Source: Gammaproteobacteria bacterium (GTDB lineage: Bacteria > Pseudomonadota > Gammaproteobacteria > S012-40). Taken from it: a stretch of 64,000 bases of DNA. The notes under the pieces are model-generated. The model saw only the letters and a program-made list of their open reading frames with translations, made no database searches and had not been told where the DNA came from. Positions 20,586-30,741 of this stretch are shown one piece after another. The translations under genes were made by a program, and so were the position numbers. How positions within the stretch are numbered: the stretch's first letter is position 1; every line of letters starts with the position of its first letter. The stretch covers positions 1 through 64,000 of the forward strand of contig WFPC01000044.1 in the NCBI GenBank assembly GCA_015487785.1, in the 5' to 3' direction.

Positions 20586-21686
20586 TCAAGCGGATACCGG
20601 CTCGAACAAGTGAAATGGCGCAGGATCCAGGATGGGCTTGCGTCCCAACATCAGGTCGGCCAGCAATCGGGCCGAGGCCGGTCCCATGACCACACCGTTG
20701 CGATAATGCCCCGCATTGATGAACAAACCGGTCACCTCGGGATGCTCGGCGATGCAGGGAATGCCCTGGGGAGAGCCTGGCCGCAGCCCTGCCCAGTGTT
20801 TCACCGGGCTTTCCCCTCGCAGAAAGGGAAACAGTTCGCCGGCCCATGCCGTCAGTTCGGCCCGGGCCTCGTCGGTGACCTGCTTGTCGAAACCTACCTC
20901 CTCCAAGGTACTGCCCACCAACAGGTGGCCATCGCGACGGGGGATCACATAGTGGCCGCCGTGGAGCACGATGTGGCGAATACGTCCGGCCGCGATGCGG
21001 TAGAGCATCATCTGTCCGCGCACCGGTCTCACTGGCGGGGTCGACAGGGACGCATCCAGCAGCCCCGCGCTCCAGGCACCGCCAGCGAGCACCACCTGTG
21101 GCACATGCCAGTCCCTGCCACCAGCACGCACTCCTCGTACCCGCCCTGCGCGCAACAGCAGGCTTTCCACCGGCGTCTGTTCGTGCAGGCTCACCCCCAG
21201 GCGCAACAAATCGGCCCGGACCGCCGCCGCCAGGCGGGGATTGCGCACCTGACCTAGCTCGGGAAACAGGCAGCCCTGGCGCCAATCCGGCGCCAATTCG
21301 GGTTCCTCGACCCGCAGCTCAGCGGCATCGAGCAGGCGCAGAGGTGTCGGATACGCCCGCGCCCATTCCCTGCCCGCCGCCTGCTGATCGGCGTCCAACA
21401 TCAACAGGCCGGAAGGCACATATTCGGGGTCGATTCCCGTCTCGCGATGCAGCCGCGCCAGCAGCTCAGGATAGGCCCCCTGGCTCCAGCGCGCCAGGTC
21501 GTTGACCGCCGCCGGATAGCGCCAGGGGTAGAGAGGCGAAAGAATACCACCTCCCGCCCAGGACGATTCCTGTCCCATGGCGCGGCGCTCGAACAAAGCC
21601 ACCCTGACACCGCTCAAGGCCAGTTCACGAGCGCTGAGCATGCCCATCAGCCCCCCGCCGACCACGATCACGGCCAGCTCGTTCAC
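20586..21686 (-). CDS. thiO: Glycine oxidase ThiO-type FAD oxidoreductase
   Basis: 366 residues from a GTG start overlapping the panC stop (GTGA). The FAD Rossmann motif VVGGGLMGMLSARELALSG opens the protein, and C-terminal family segments WAGLRPGSPQGIPCI and FINAGHYRNGVVMGP are present. ThiO oxidises glycine to dehydroglycine for the thiazole of thiamine in organisms that do not use ThiH. Coupling to panC is unusual but functionally neutral. D-amino-acid dehydrogenase relatives are the main alternative; the C-terminal GHYRNG motif favours ThiO. Confidence 0.87.
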   Translation of the reverse strand: MNELAVIVVGGGLMGMLSARELALSGVRVALFERRAMGQESSWAGGGILSPLYPWRYPAAVNDLARWSQGAYPELLARLHRETGIDPEYVPSGLLMLDADQQAAGREWARAYPTPLRLLDAAELRVEEPELAPDWRQGCLFPELGQVRNPRLAAAVRADLLRLGVSLHEQTPVESLLLRAGRVRGVRAGGRDWHVPQVVLAGGAWSAGLLDASLSTPPVRPVRGQMMLYRIAAGRIRHIVLHGGHYVIPRRDGHLLVGSTLEEVGFDKQVTDEARAELTAWAGELFPFLRGESPVKHWAGLRPGSPQGIPCIAEHPEVTGLFINAGHYRNGVVMGPASARLLADLMLGRKPILDPAPFHLFEPVSA

Positions 21687-22534
21687 GGCATCACACGCAA
21701 ATTGTCGATCAGGCGAGTCTCGCCCAGGTAGGCCGCGGCCAGGATGACCAACTCCTCGCCGTCGGGTTCACGCAGCGGAGCCAGACTGGCGGCCTTGCGG
21801 ATGCTGATGTAATCGGGCCGCAGGCCAGCGGCGGTAAGATATTCCCGGCCCTGCTGTTCCAGTGCGGCAATATCGCGTTCGCCGGCCTGCAGGCGTTCGC
21901 GCAAACGCCGCAGGCAACGATAGAGGGCCGGCGCCCTGGCTCGCTGTTCGGCATCTAGATAACTGTTGCGCGAACTCATGGCCAGGCCGTCGGCCTCCCG
22001 CACGGTGGGCACGCCGATCACCTGCGGACTCATGAAGAGGTCTTCCACCATACGCCGGATCAGGTAGAGCTGCTGAAAGTCCTTTTCCCCCAGTAACACC
22101 ACGTCGGGCTGGACGATATTGAGCAACTTGGCCACCACTGTGGTCACGCCGATGAAATGCCTCGGCCGCGAGGAACCACACAGAATATCCGACAACTCCG
22201 GCACCACCACCTGGGTGGAAGCCCGCTTGCCATGGGGATAGATCACTTCGTCGGTGGGCGTGAACAACAAGCTGACGCTCTCGCGAGTGAGCCGGAGACG
22301 ATCCTGCTCCAGAGTGCGCGGATACTGCTCGAAGTCCTCGCCCTCGCCGAACTGCAGCGGATTGACATAGATGCTCACCACCACCCGGTCGGCCTTGATC
22401 GCGGCCTGGCGACACAGCTCCAGATGTCCCTGGTGCAGATTACCCATGGTGGGCACGAAGGCCACCCGCTGGCCGGCACTCTTCCAGCGCCGCACCCAGG
22501 AATGAATCTCTTGCGCTGTCCTGGCGGTGATCAT
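21683..22534 (-). CDS. panC: Pantoate-beta-alanine ligase (pantothenate synthetase)
   Basis: 283 residues from the ATG at 22534, exactly the E. coli length. The nucleotidyltransferase motifs are intact: PTMGNLHQGH near residue 29, GEKDFQQL near 147 and MSSRNSYL near 185. It makes pantothenate from pantoate, beta-alanine and ATP. It is separated from panB by one base and overlaps thiO by 4 nt, forming a panB-panC-thiO unit. An upstream in-frame start would overlap panB and is not needed. Confidence 0.96.
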   Translation of the reverse strand: MITARTAQEIHSWVRRWKSAGQRVAFVPTMGNLHQGHLELCRQAAIKADRVVVSIYVNPLQFGEGEDFEQYPRTLEQDRLRLTRESVSLLFTPTDEVIYPHGKRASTQVVVPELSDILCGSSRPRHFIGVTTVVAKLLNIVQPDVVLLGEKDFQQLYLIRRMVEDLFMSPQVIGVPTVREADGLAMSSRNSYLDAEQRARAPALYRCLRRLRERLQAGERDIAALEQQGREYLTAAGLRPDYISIRKAASLAPLREPDGEELVILAAAYLGETRLIDNLRVMP

Positions 22535-22535
22535 G

Positions 22536-23333
22536 TCAATCGAAACAGTGCTCGGGCGCGGGGAAGACGCCATGTTTGACGGCTTCCACATAGGCCGCCA
22601 TAGCCGCCATCACGCTGTCGCGCCCGCTCAGGAAATTCTTGGCAAACGCCGGGGGCTTGTCCGGAGTGATCCCCAATAGGTCGTACAATACCAACACCTG
22701 GCCATCACAGGCGGCGCCGGCGCCGATGCCGATAACCGGAATCGACAAGGACTGGCTCAGGCGCTCACCCAGGGCGGCGGGCACACACTCCACCACCAAG
22801 AGATCGGCGCCGGCCCGTTCCAGCGCCTGTGCATCACGCAGTATGCACTCGGCCTCGGCCTCGCTGCGCCCCTGCACCCGATATCCCCCCAGCTTGTGCA
22901 CCGACTGGGGCAACAGGCCGAGATGGCCACATACCGGAATGCCATGATGCGCGAGCAAGGCCACGCTCTCCACCATGGCAGCCCCGCCTTCCAGCTTGAC
23001 CACATGGGCCCCGCCCTCCTTCATCAGTCGCCCGGCACTGGCCAGGGTCTGCTGAGGGTTGTTGCAACTCATAAAAGGCAGGTCGACGACGAGCAGGCTG
23101 TCCGGGGCACCCCGACGCACACTGGCACTGTGGTAGACCATCTCGTCGAGAGTGACCGGCAGGGTGCTGTCCCGCCCCTGCACCACCATGCCCAGAGAGT
23201 CGCCCACCAACAGCACGTCCACCCCGGCACGTTCAGCCTGGGCGGCAAAGCTGGCATCGTAGGCAGTGAGACAGGCGATCTTCTCGCCGTCGCGCTTGAG
23301 TTTCTTCAGGCTGAGGATGGTGTGTCTGGGCAT
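22536..23333 (-). CDS. panB: 3-methyl-2-oxobutanoate hydroxymethyltransferase
   Basis: 265-residue TIM-barrel enzyme making ketopantoate from 2-oxoisovalerate and methylene-tetrahydrofolate. The GDSLGMVVQG metal/substrate motif lies near residue 45, followed by LDEMVYH, with KLEGG near 115 and IPVIGIGAG near 203. It lies 35 nt downstream of folK and directly upstream of panC, a common pan operon layout. Confidence 0.96.
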   Translation of the reverse strand: MPRHTILSLKKLKRDGEKIACLTAYDASFAAQAERAGVDVLLVGDSLGMVVQGRDSTLPVTLDEMVYHSASVRRGAPDSLLVVDLPFMSCNNPQQTLASAGRLMKEGGAHVVKLEGGAAMVESVALLAHHGIPVCGHLGLLPQSVHKLGGYRVQGRSEAEAECILRDAQALERAGADLLVVECVPAALGERLSQSLSIPVIGIGAGAACDGQVLVLYDLLGITPDKPPAFAKNFLSGRDSVMAAMAAYVEAVKHGVFPAPEHCFD

Positions 23334-23368
23334 TGGGTCGTGACTCCTGCGGCATACCGCCGGACCGG

Positions 23369-23863
23369 TCAGCGAGACAGGCGCTGCAGGCCCCGCCGGG
23401 GAGTCTGCCGCATCAAAGCCTGAATATTACCATAACCCGGCACATTTAGCGCAGGAGCCAGCTCAGCCAGGGGCACCACCACGAAATCGCGCTGGACGAT
23501 GCCGGGATGGGGAATACGCAGGCGTCCCGTGTTGATCCGCCGCTGGCCATAGAGCAGGATGTCCAGGTCGAGGGTGCGTGACTGCCAGCGCTCGCCATCA
23601 CGGCGCCGGCCATGCGCCCGTTCGATATCCTGCAGGGCATCGAGCAGGGCCTCCGGTGCCAGCGCGGTGCTCAACTCCGCCACCGCGTTCACATAGTCGG
23701 GCTGATCCTTGCCGGCCAGGGGGCGGCTGCGATAATACGACGACACCGCCCGCAAGCGGGTGACGGGCAGCCCGGCCAGGGCCTTCCGCGCCGAGTCGAG
23801 CAGGGCCATGGAGTCGCCCAGGTTACTGCCCAGGCCGATATAGACCGTTGCGTGATCAGTCAC
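23369..23863 (-). CDS. folK: 2-amino-4-hydroxy-6-hydroxymethyldihydropteridine pyrophosphokinase
   Basis: 164 residues from a GTG start. This HPPK transfers pyrophosphate to the pterin in folate synthesis. Landmarks are YIGLGSNLGD near residue 8, SSYYRSRPLAGKDQPDYVNAV near 41-60, and the signature RWQSRTLDLDILLYG near 92-106, followed by IPHPGI. It overlaps the 3' end of pcnB by 8 nt and precedes panB, matching the frequent pcnB-folK-panB-panC order in gammaproteobacteria. Confidence 0.95.
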   Translation of the reverse strand: MTDHATVYIGLGSNLGDSMALLDSARKALAGLPVTRLRAVSSYYRSRPLAGKDQPDYVNAVAELSTALAPEALLDALQDIERAHGRRRDGERWQSRTLDLDILLYGQRRINTGRLRIPHPGIVQRDFVVVPLAELAPALNVPGYGNIQALMRQTPRRGLQRLSR

Positions 23864-25190
23864 TTTTCTTGGCGCGACGACGCCGCCGGCGGCGGGGCCG
23901 CTTGCCCTGCCCTAGGCTCTCCACCAACTTGTCGCGCTCGCTTTCGCTGGCGTGATACAACGCATCCCACCAGTGCGCCAGACCAGGATCGGCATCACCC
24001 ACTTGCGAGCGCAGAAGGAGGAAATCGTAACCGGCACGGAAGCGCGGATGCTGTACCAGGCGCAGGGAACGCTTGGGCTGGCGATTCTCCAGGCGATCCT
24101 GCATTTGCCAGACCTCCTTGACGGCGGTCTGGAAACGACGCGGCACCGCAACCCGTTGGGCCTGCCCCGAGAGCACGGAGTCCGCCGCCGCCATCAGGGC
24201 CTGGCTCTTGCTCATGCCACGATCGATAAAGCGCGCACGCAACTGCTGCACCGGCTGCCACAGAAAGGAAGCCAGCAGAAACATGGGCGTCACCGGCTTG
24301 TCCTCGGCAATGCGCTGATCGGTGTTCTCCAGCACCCGCTCGATGAAATGGGCGAACACGCTGTCGTGATCATGCTCCAGACACTCTTCCGTCTGCGGAA
24401 ACAGGTAAGAACAGAGACGAAACTCCCTCATGAGCTTAAGGGTTTTAACCCCGTGACCGGACATGAACAGCTTGAGCATTTCCTCGAACAGGCGCGCCGG
24501 CGGCACGCCTTCGAGCAGATGTCCCAGCTCATGCAGGGGGGCGGCGGTCTCGGGGGCCAGCTCGAAATCCAGCTTGGCGGCAAAGCGAATAGCGCGCAGC
24601 ATGCGCACGGGATCTTCACGGTAGCGGGTCTCGGGGTCGCCGATCAGGCGCAACACCCGCTGGCGCAAATCTTCCATGCCACCCACCAAGTCCACCACCG
24701 AGAAATCACGGATATTGTAATAAAGGGAATTGACCCGAAAATCCCGTCGCCAGGCATCCTCTTCCAGGGTGCCGTAGACATTGTCACGCACGATCATGCC
24801 GTTGACGATCTGTCGCTCATCCCCCTGCTCACCCTGGTGTTGGCCACGGAACGTGGCCACCTCGATGATCTCCGGGCCGAAATGCACATGAGCCAGACGA
24901 AAGCGCCGGCCGATGAGCCGGCAGTTACGGAACAACTGGCGTACCTGCTCGGGGGTGGCATCGGTGGCCACGTCGAAATCCTTGGGCTTGCGCCCCAGCA
25001 ACAGATCGCGCACGCTGCCTCCCACCAGATAGGCCTCGAAACCGGCATTCTTCAGGCGATAGAGCACCTTCAGCGCATTCTCGCTGATCTGGCTGCGCGA
25101 CAGGGTATGCTCCGAGCGGGCGATAATGTGTGCTGCTGACACGCGTCTTCTTCTGGGTTGTAGGCACCACCGTGATTCGTACGAGGACAT
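23856..25190 (-). CDS. pcnB: Poly(A) polymerase I
   Basis: 444 residues from the ATG at 25190; a GTG at 25142 with an AGAAGA site is an alternative start (428 residues). PcnB polyadenylates RNA 3' ends to promote decay. The class II nucleotidyltransferase core is intact: VGGSVRDLLLGRKPKDFDVATDA with the GGSVRD and DFD carboxylates, CRLIGRRFRLAHV, and EDAWRRDFRVNSLYYN. The C-terminal tail is highly basic (an eight-residue Arg/Lys run near the end), as in other PcnB proteins. A TACACT element about 40 bp upstream could be its -10. Confidence 0.93.
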   Translation of the reverse strand: MSSYESRWCLQPRRRRVSAAHIIARSEHTLSRSQISENALKVLYRLKNAGFEAYLVGGSVRDLLLGRKPKDFDVATDATPEQVRQLFRNCRLIGRRFRLAHVHFGPEIIEVATFRGQHQGEQGDERQIVNGMIVRDNVYGTLEEDAWRRDFRVNSLYYNIRDFSVVDLVGGMEDLRQRVLRLIGDPETRYREDPVRMLRAIRFAAKLDFELAPETAAPLHELGHLLEGVPPARLFEEMLKLFMSGHGVKTLKLMREFRLCSYLFPQTEECLEHDHDSVFAHFIERVLENTDQRIAEDKPVTPMFLLASFLWQPVQQLRARFIDRGMSKSQALMAAADSVLSGQAQRVAVPRRFQTAVKEVWQMQDRLENRQPKRSLRLVQHPRFRAGYDFLLLRSQVGDADPGLAHWWDALYHASESERDKLVESLGQGKRPRRRRRRRAKKSD

Positions 25191-25287
25191 CGCCGCGCTG
25201 CCTGCGCCGGCGACACCAACAGGCGCATAGTGTAGCGGATTTTTGGAAGAATTCCGATAGCAGGGCCCATAGCCGGACCCCGCTTGC

Positions 25288-26352
25288 TCAGAGAATCTTT
25301 TTGAGCGTGGCCGCCACCTGACCCAGCGGCTTGACATGATCGGCGGCATCCAGCTTGACAGCAGCCCCCGGCATGCCCCAGACCACGCTGCTGGCCTCGT
25401 CCTGGGCGATGGTGATGGCACCTTGCTCGCGCATTTCCCTGAGACCGCGTGCACCGTCGTCTCCCATGCCGGTGAGAATCACGCCACGGGCGTTCTGCCC
25501 CGCATTCTGCGCCACCGAGCGAAACAGCACGTCTACCGAAGGACGATGGCGGTTGACCGGCGGACCATCACTCAGGCGGCAGATATAACGTGCCCCGCTG
25601 CGTTCCACATACAAGTGATGGCTCCCCGGCGCCACATAGGCGTGGCCGGCCAGAATCTGCTGACCATCCTCGGCCTGGCATACGGTCATGGCACAGGTAC
25701 GGTTTAAACGTTCAGCAAAGGGTTTGCTGAAATTTTCCGGGATATGCTGGGTGATCACGATGCCGGGAAAGTCCGCCGGTAGACCCAGCAAGACCTCCTT
25801 TATGGCCTCGGTACCGCCGGTGGAGGCACCGATGGCCACGATCTTGTCGGTGGTGCCGAAGTGCTTGCGCCGCGGCGTCTTGTCGAGCACTGCATCGGTC
25901 GACAATTTGGGGGGCACGCTGGACGCGACCGTCTCGGTATAGGGCCGTACCCGGGCCGTTGCCGCGGTCTTGACCTTGGCAATGATCTCTTCCTGGTAGT
26001 TCTGCAGTTGCTGGGCAATATCCACCTTGGGCTTGGAGACGAAGTCCACCGCGCCGATTTCCAGCGCCTGCAGGGTCACATCGGCACCGGCCTCGGTGAG
26101 CGTGGACACCATCACCACCGGCATGGGACGCAGGCGCATCAGGTTGCGCAGAAAGGTGATGCCGTCCATCTTCGGCATCTCCACATCCAGCGTCAACACA
26201 TCCGGATTCAATTGTTTGATCTTCTCCCTGGCCATCAACGGGTCATTGGCCGTGCCCACCACCTCGATTTGTGGATCGGCAGACAGCATTTCACTCAACA
26301 TCTGCCTGACCAGGGCCGAGTCATCGACAATGAGTACTGTTGTTTTTTTCAT
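25288..26352 (-). CDS. cheB: Chemotaxis protein-glutamate methylesterase CheB
   Basis: 354 residues in two domains. Residues 1-125 are a receiver with the phosphoacceptor Asp in [12 protein letters not shown] and the Lys in VSKPK. Residues ~165-354 are the methylesterase with the catalytic Ser in [10 protein letters not shown], the His in [13 protein letters not shown] and the Asp in [10 protein letters not shown]. It removes methyl groups and deamidates receptors opposite CheR. It is the last gene of the chemotaxis operon, 2 nt after cheD. Confidence 0.97.
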   Translation of the reverse strand: MKKTTVLIVDDSALVRQMLSEMLSADPQIEVVGTANDPLMAREKIKQLNPDVLTLDVEMPKMDGITFLRNLMRLRPMPVVMVSTLTEAGADVTLQALEIGAVDFVSKPKVDIAQQLQNYQEEIIAKVKTAATARVRPYTETVASSVPPKLSTDAVLDKTPRRKHFGTTDKIVAIGASTGGTEAIKEVLLGLPADFPGIVITQHIPENFSKPFAERLNRTCAMTVCQAEDGQQILAGHAYVAPGSHHLYVERSGARYICRLSDGPPVNRHRPSVDVLFRSVAQNAGQNARGVILTGMGDDGARGLREMREQGAITIAQDEASSVVWGMPGAAVKLDAADHVKPLGQVAATLKKIL

Positions 26353-26354
26353 AT

Positions 26355-26990
26355 TCAGAACAATTCAACGTCACCTGCGACGGGTTTCTTCTTGAGCTCT
26401 TCTTGGTAACGGCGCTCGCTCTCGTATATACCATCGCTCTTGAGCGAACGCAGACGCTTGACGAAGGCCTTTCCCGTATAGGGGTTGTAGACCACCTTGC
26501 GCGGACAGGTATCTCCCACGTCCTGCGACAACAGCTCCAGCCCCTCGAGCTGGATGTACTGCAATACGAACTCGATGTTTTTGCGCCCGATATCGGTGGC
26601 ACTGGCAATGATCCTGCCACCTCCAAACACCTTGACCTCGAGATTCCTGCGCTGGCCGCCATGGCTCAATATCACGTTGATCATGTTCTCCATGGCGTAG
26701 TTGCCATAACGCTCCGCATCGGTCCCCGCACCCAGCTTGAAATTCTCACCGGAAACCGGAAGCATGAAATGGTTCATGCCACCGATGCCAAATTTTCGAT
26801 CACGAATGCACGCCGACACACACGAGCCCAGCACCGTGGTGATGTATTCATCGTGCACCGAGACATAGAACTGGCCTGGCAGGATCTTGGCCATGAAGGC
26901 CTGCCGCCCTTCGTCCCAGTAGCGCTTGATGTGCTCGAAGCCGGGCAAGGCCTCCGGCATGCCCTCGCGACGCTGAAATTTAAACTTCAT
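26355..26990 (-). CDS. cheD: Chemoreceptor glutamine deamidase CheD
   Basis: 211-residue CheD. The catalytic-type cysteine lies in [12 protein letters not shown] and the His in GGMNHFMLP, as in characterised CheD enzymes; the Thr upstream (YITTVLG) completes the triad. The extended C-terminal part ([16 protein letters not shown]) is typical of proteobacterial forms. It lies between cheR and cheB with 1-2 nt gaps, so receptor modification enzymes CheR, CheD and CheB are made together. Confidence 0.95.
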   Translation of the reverse strand: MKFKFQRREGMPEALPGFEHIKRYWDEGRQAFMAKILPGQFYVSVHDEYITTVLGSCVSACIRDRKFGIGGMNHFMLPVSGENFKLGAGTDAERYGNYAMENMINVILSHGGQRRNLEVKVFGGGRIIASATDIGRKNIEFVLQYIQLEGLELLSQDVGDTCPRKVVYNPYTGKAFVKRLRSLKSDGIYESERRYQEELKKKPVAGDVELF

Positions 26991-26991
26991 G

Positions 26992-27864
26992 TCAGTCCTT
27001 TTTCTGGTAGATCGTCTTGCCTATGAGGTCGAAACGATCGCAAACCTTGAACATGGACTCCGAGTGCCCGAGAAAGACATGTCCCCTGGGTATCAGGATA
27101 TCCGCATAGCGATCGAACAACCTGGCCTGGGTCGGCTTGTCGAAATAGATCACTACGTTGCGACAAAAGATGAAATCGAACGGCCCTTTCATGGGCCAGT
27201 CCTGCATGAGATTGAGCTGACGAAAACTGATCAGCGCCTGCAACTCGGGGCTCACCCGCACACTGCCCGCACGACTGCCCTTGCCACGGCGAAACCAGCG
27301 TTTCTTGATGGCGCGATCCAGGCCATCGATACGCTCCGCGTCATAGATTCCGGCCTGGGCATGAGCCAGCACATTGGAGTCCAGATCGGTGGCCAGGATT
27401 CGCATGTCCCATTCATCCGGCCTGGGCACCGTCGAGAGCAGGGTCATCGCCAGTGAATAAGGCTCCTCTCCAGTGGAACAGCCTGCCGACCAGATTCTCA
27501 GCCTGCGGCTCTGGGCATTGCGACGCAACAACTGCGGCAACAAGGTTTTCTCGAGATACTCGAAATGATGTTTCTCGCGGAAAAAGGCCGTCAGATTGGT
27601 GGTCATGGCGTTGATGAACTGGGGCAGTTCATCCGAGCCCGGCGTTTCCACCAGCTTCATGTAGTCCGAAATGCTGTCGATGCCAAGCTGGCGCAGCCGC
27701 CGCGACAGGCGACCGTAGACCATATTCATCTTGGCATCGGACAGCTTGATGCCGGTATGTTGCTTGACGAATCTCCGTATCCGCTCGAAGTCCTTCTCGG
27801 TGAAAAGGAATTCCCTTTCCTTTTCCCTTGTTTGGGCACTCATTGCCCTGGCCGCGGCCACCAT
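26992..27864 (-). CDS. cheR: Chemotaxis protein methyltransferase CheR
   Basis: 290 residues with the N-terminal helical domain (~20-95) and SAM-binding methyltransferase domain (~95-285). Motifs include the SAM loop IWSAGCSTGEEPYSLAM near 125, DLD near 158, and FDFIFCRNVVIYF near 218, followed by LFLGHSES. It methylates receptor glutamates. The preceding receptor ends in an xWxxF pentapeptide that could tether CheR's beta-subdomain. It follows that receptor gene by 3 nt. Confidence 0.96.
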   Translation of the reverse strand: MVAAARAMSAQTREKEREFLFTEKDFERIRRFVKQHTGIKLSDAKMNMVYGRLSRRLRQLGIDSISDYMKLVETPGSDELPQFINAMTTNLTAFFREKHHFEYLEKTLLPQLLRRNAQSRRLRIWSAGCSTGEEPYSLAMTLLSTVPRPDEWDMRILATDLDSNVLAHAQAGIYDAERIDGLDRAIKKRWFRRGKGSRAGSVRVSPELQALISFRQLNLMQDWPMKGPFDFIFCRNVVIYFDKPTQARLFDRYADILIPRGHVFLGHSESMFKVCDRFDLIGKTIYQKKD

Positions 27865-27867
27865 GGT

Positions 27868-30705
27868 TCAGAACTCTTCCCATTCGTCGCTGTCCAGGCT
27901 TTGCGCCGACGGCGCGGTGTGCCGCGTGCGGGCGGGCGCCGACCGCCGCGCCGGCTGGCCACCGGCAGCTGCCTCGGCCTGGACGCCACCCATGTGCTGG
28001 CCAGCCTGTTCCTGGGCATCGCTGAGCTTGAAGAAGCCCATCATCTCGGACAGATTCCTGGCCTGCTCGTCCATGGCCTCGCTGGCCGCCGCGGCCTCTT
28101 CCACCAGGGCCGCATTCTGCTGGGTCACCTCGTCCATCTGTGACACGGCCTTGTTCACCTGCTCGATGCCGATGGACTGTTCCTGGCTGGCGGCGGCGAT
28201 CTCGGCGATGATGTCGCTGACCTTCTTCACCGCGCCGACGATTTCCTCCAGGGTCTGGCCGGACTGGTCCACCAGCTTGGTGCCATCCTCTACCTTGTCT
28301 ACGCTGTCCTGGATCAGGGCCTTGATCTCCTTGGCCGCGGCCGCGCTGCGCTGAGCCAAGTTACGCACCTCGCCGGCCACCACCGCGAATCCCCGCCCCT
28401 GCTCACCGGCACGGGCGGCCTCCACTGCGGCATTGAGTGCCAGCAGATTGGTCTGGAAGGCGATCTCGTCGATCACACTGATGATATCGGCGATCTTCTT
28501 GCTGCTGCTGTTGATGGCGCCCATGGCATCCACCGCGCGGCGCACCACATCGCCTCCCTTCTCCGCCTGTTCACGGGCACCGGCCGCCAATTGGTTGGCC
28601 TGGCGCGCATTGTCGGCATTCTGCTTAACGGTGCTGGTCAGCTGCTCCATGCTGGAAGCGGTTTCTTCCAATGAGGAGGCTTGTTCTTCGGTACGTTGGC
28701 TGAGGTCGGAATTGCCCTGAGCGATTTCTGCCGCCGCCGAGGCGATATTGGTGGTGCTGTTTTGGATCTGTCCCACCATGGTTCTGAGATTGTTCACCGA
28801 CTGATTGATGGCATCCTTGAGTACGGCAAACTCTCCCTCGTAGTCACCATTGACCTCGACCCGCAGGTCGCCCTCGGCCAGGCTCTGGACCACGCGTGTG
28901 CCCTCACGGATGGGCTCGACCACGGCATCCAGCAACTGGTTGACAGCTTCGCCCAGATCGCGAATGAAACCCTCGTATTTATCCACCTCCAGCCGTTGCT
29001 CCAGGTCACCCCGCGATGCCGCGGCAATCAACCCCTCCACCTGGCGCTCGGCATCCTTCTGATCTGTGATATCTTTCCACTCCACCATGTTGCCCATGTA
29101 ATGGCCATTGGCATCCTCGATATAGGTGGCATTGACCTCGAACTCCAGGTCCGCCACCTTGATCTCGGCCCGGGCCGGCAGACGGCTCTTGTCCTTCAGC
29201 AGGGCCCGCTGATGCGCCGGATTCTTGTGGAACACATCGATGTTCTGCCCCACCAGGTTGTGGGGGTCGAACCCCGGAAAGAGCTCACGCAACTTGTCGG
29301 CCCGCTTGGCCATCATGTTGACCACCGCCGGGTTGACGAAAGTGATGTTCAGGTCTTCATCACACAGCATGAGATTGGTCTGCGCCCCTTCCACCGCAGC
29401 CTTGAGCCGGGCCACCTCGACCTCGCTCTTGCGCAGCTCGGTGACATCCGACCACTCCAGGGTATTACCAATGTAATTGCCGGCCATGTCACGCATGGCC
29501 GTGACCTGGATATGGAAAATCAGCTCGTCCCCCACCTTGATATCGGTCTCATAGGGCAGATTGTCGGGATTGGCCAGCAGACGCCGCTGATGTTCAGGAT
29601 TCTTGTGGAAGATATCGATACAGGTTCCAACGATACCGTCCACCGAGAATCCCGGGTACAAAGCGCGCAGTTCGCTTTGATACTTGCCCAGCAGTTTCTT
29701 GGTGGATTCGTTGACATAAGTGATCACCAGATCACGGTCGATCATCATCATCGCGGTCTGGGCACTGTCGATGGCACGTTGCAGACGGAATGCATCTTCC
29801 TGCGACTTGCGCTGCTCGGTCACATCGTTCCATTGCACCACGTAACCCACGCGCTCGCCCTTGCTGTTCAACAACACGCGCGTTTCGTGCTCGAAGATGA
29901 AGCGCCCGGGTGTGATCTCACCTTTTCTCGCCTCATTGGCCTGCAAGCCCTGCAGAATCTGCTTGATCGCCATGGGGTCCCTGTGATAGCGGTGTATGCT
30001 GCCGCCCACCACCTGGTCGACCTTGAAGCCCGGAAGATAGGTGGCGAGTTCATCTTCCACGCTGCTGAGCACCTCCACCGCCTTCTTGTTGACATAGACG
30101 ATGTTTTCGTCGATATCGGCAATCATGATGTTGACCGGTGAAAAGTCCAGTATGTTTTTCAATACCTCGATGTTCTCCAGCAGACCGCCCTCGCCATCGA
30201 GAGTGATTGAATCTTCGATTTCCTGCTTGCTCGCTGCCATCTCCGTTTCCTCTTGTTTGCTATATGCCTTCAACATGATGCCGGCCACCGTGCTCAGAGC
30301 CTCACGCCATGCCGTGGCCACTTCTTCCGTCCACAGTTCGCCGGCAAAATCGGCCATGACCGACAACAGGGTCTCCGCCACCACGGGATAGTGTTCCTCT
30401 AGCGCGCCATAACCCTGGTGACGCTCACCCAGTTGCTGCAACACACCCGCAAGTTGTTGCGGGCGATCCAGCGATTCGATGACCAGCCTGATCGCGGCAA
30501 AAAGTTTCTTGTGCTGCTCATCTATACTGGTATTCGCGAACAGGGGCACCACCGAGGGATACTTGGCAAACAGTGTCTCGTAGAAACGCCTGCTCATTTC
30601 CTCGCCCTGATTCTGAAGGGCTGCAAAACTGTCGCGCAGAACCTGCACCTTCAGGGCCTGGGGAACATCGCTCCCGCAAGTGCCATTATGATTTTCACCT
30701 ACCAC
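27868..30705 (-). CDS. Soluble methyl-accepting chemotaxis protein with globin and three haem-PAS-like domains
   Basis: 945 residues from a GTG at 30705 that has AGGAG 8 nt upstream; a TTG 7 codons earlier has no such site. Residues ~18-150 are a flavohaemoglobin-like globin with B10 Tyr42, E7 Gln64 and proximal His96 (RHQGYG…EHYPVV). Three PAS repeats follow (~183-298, 306-423, 430-548), each with a His then a Trp ~50 residues later (H241/W292, H367/W418, H493/W543), the Aer2 haem-PAS pattern. HAMP-like helices (~552-648) lead into the MCP signalling hairpin (~648-888, tip [21 protein letters not shown]). The end is EWEEF, a CheR/CheB-binding pentapeptide. There is no membrane segment. Probable O2/NO or redox taxis receptor. 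Confidence 0.93.
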   Translation of the reverse strand: MVGENHNGTCGSDVPQALKVQVLRDSFAALQNQGEEMSRRFYETLFAKYPSVVPLFANTSIDEQHKKLFAAIRLVIESLDRPQQLAGVLQQLGERHQGYGALEEHYPVVAETLLSVMADFAGELWTEEVATAWREALSTVAGIMLKAYSKQEETEMAASKQEIEDSITLDGEGGLLENIEVLKNILDFSPVNIMIADIDENIVYVNKKAVEVLSSVEDELATYLPGFKVDQVVGGSIHRYHRDPMAIKQILQGLQANEARKGEITPGRFIFEHETRVLLNSKGERVGYVVQWNDVTEQRKSQEDAFRLQRAIDSAQTAMMMIDRDLVITYVNESTKKLLGKYQSELRALYPGFSVDGIVGTCIDIFHKNPEHQRRLLANPDNLPYETDIKVGDELIFHIQVTAMRDMAGNYIGNTLEWSDVTELRKSEVEVARLKAAVEGAQTNLMLCDEDLNITFVNPAVVNMMAKRADKLRELFPGFDPHNLVGQNIDVFHKNPAHQRALLKDKSRLPARAEIKVADLEFEVNATYIEDANGHYMGNMVEWKDITDQKDAERQVEGLIAAASRGDLEQRLEVDKYEGFIRDLGEAVNQLLDAVVEPIREGTRVVQSLAEGDLRVEVNGDYEGEFAVLKDAINQSVNNLRTMVGQIQNSTTNIASAAAEIAQGNSDLSQRTEEQASSLEETASSMEQLTSTVKQNADNARQANQLAAGAREQAEKGGDVVRRAVDAMGAINSSSKKIADIISVIDEIAFQTNLLALNAAVEAARAGEQGRGFAVVAGEVRNLAQRSAAAAKEIKALIQDSVDKVEDGTKLVDQSGQTLEEIVGAVKKVSDIIAEIAAASQEQSIGIEQVNKAVSQMDEVTQQNAALVEEAAAASEAMDEQARNLSEMMGFFKLSDAQEQAGQHMGGVQAEAAAGGQPARRSAPARTRHTAPSAQSLDSDEWEEF

Positions 30706-30741
30706 CGTAATTTCTCCTGATTTCAATTGCGACAGACCGGC

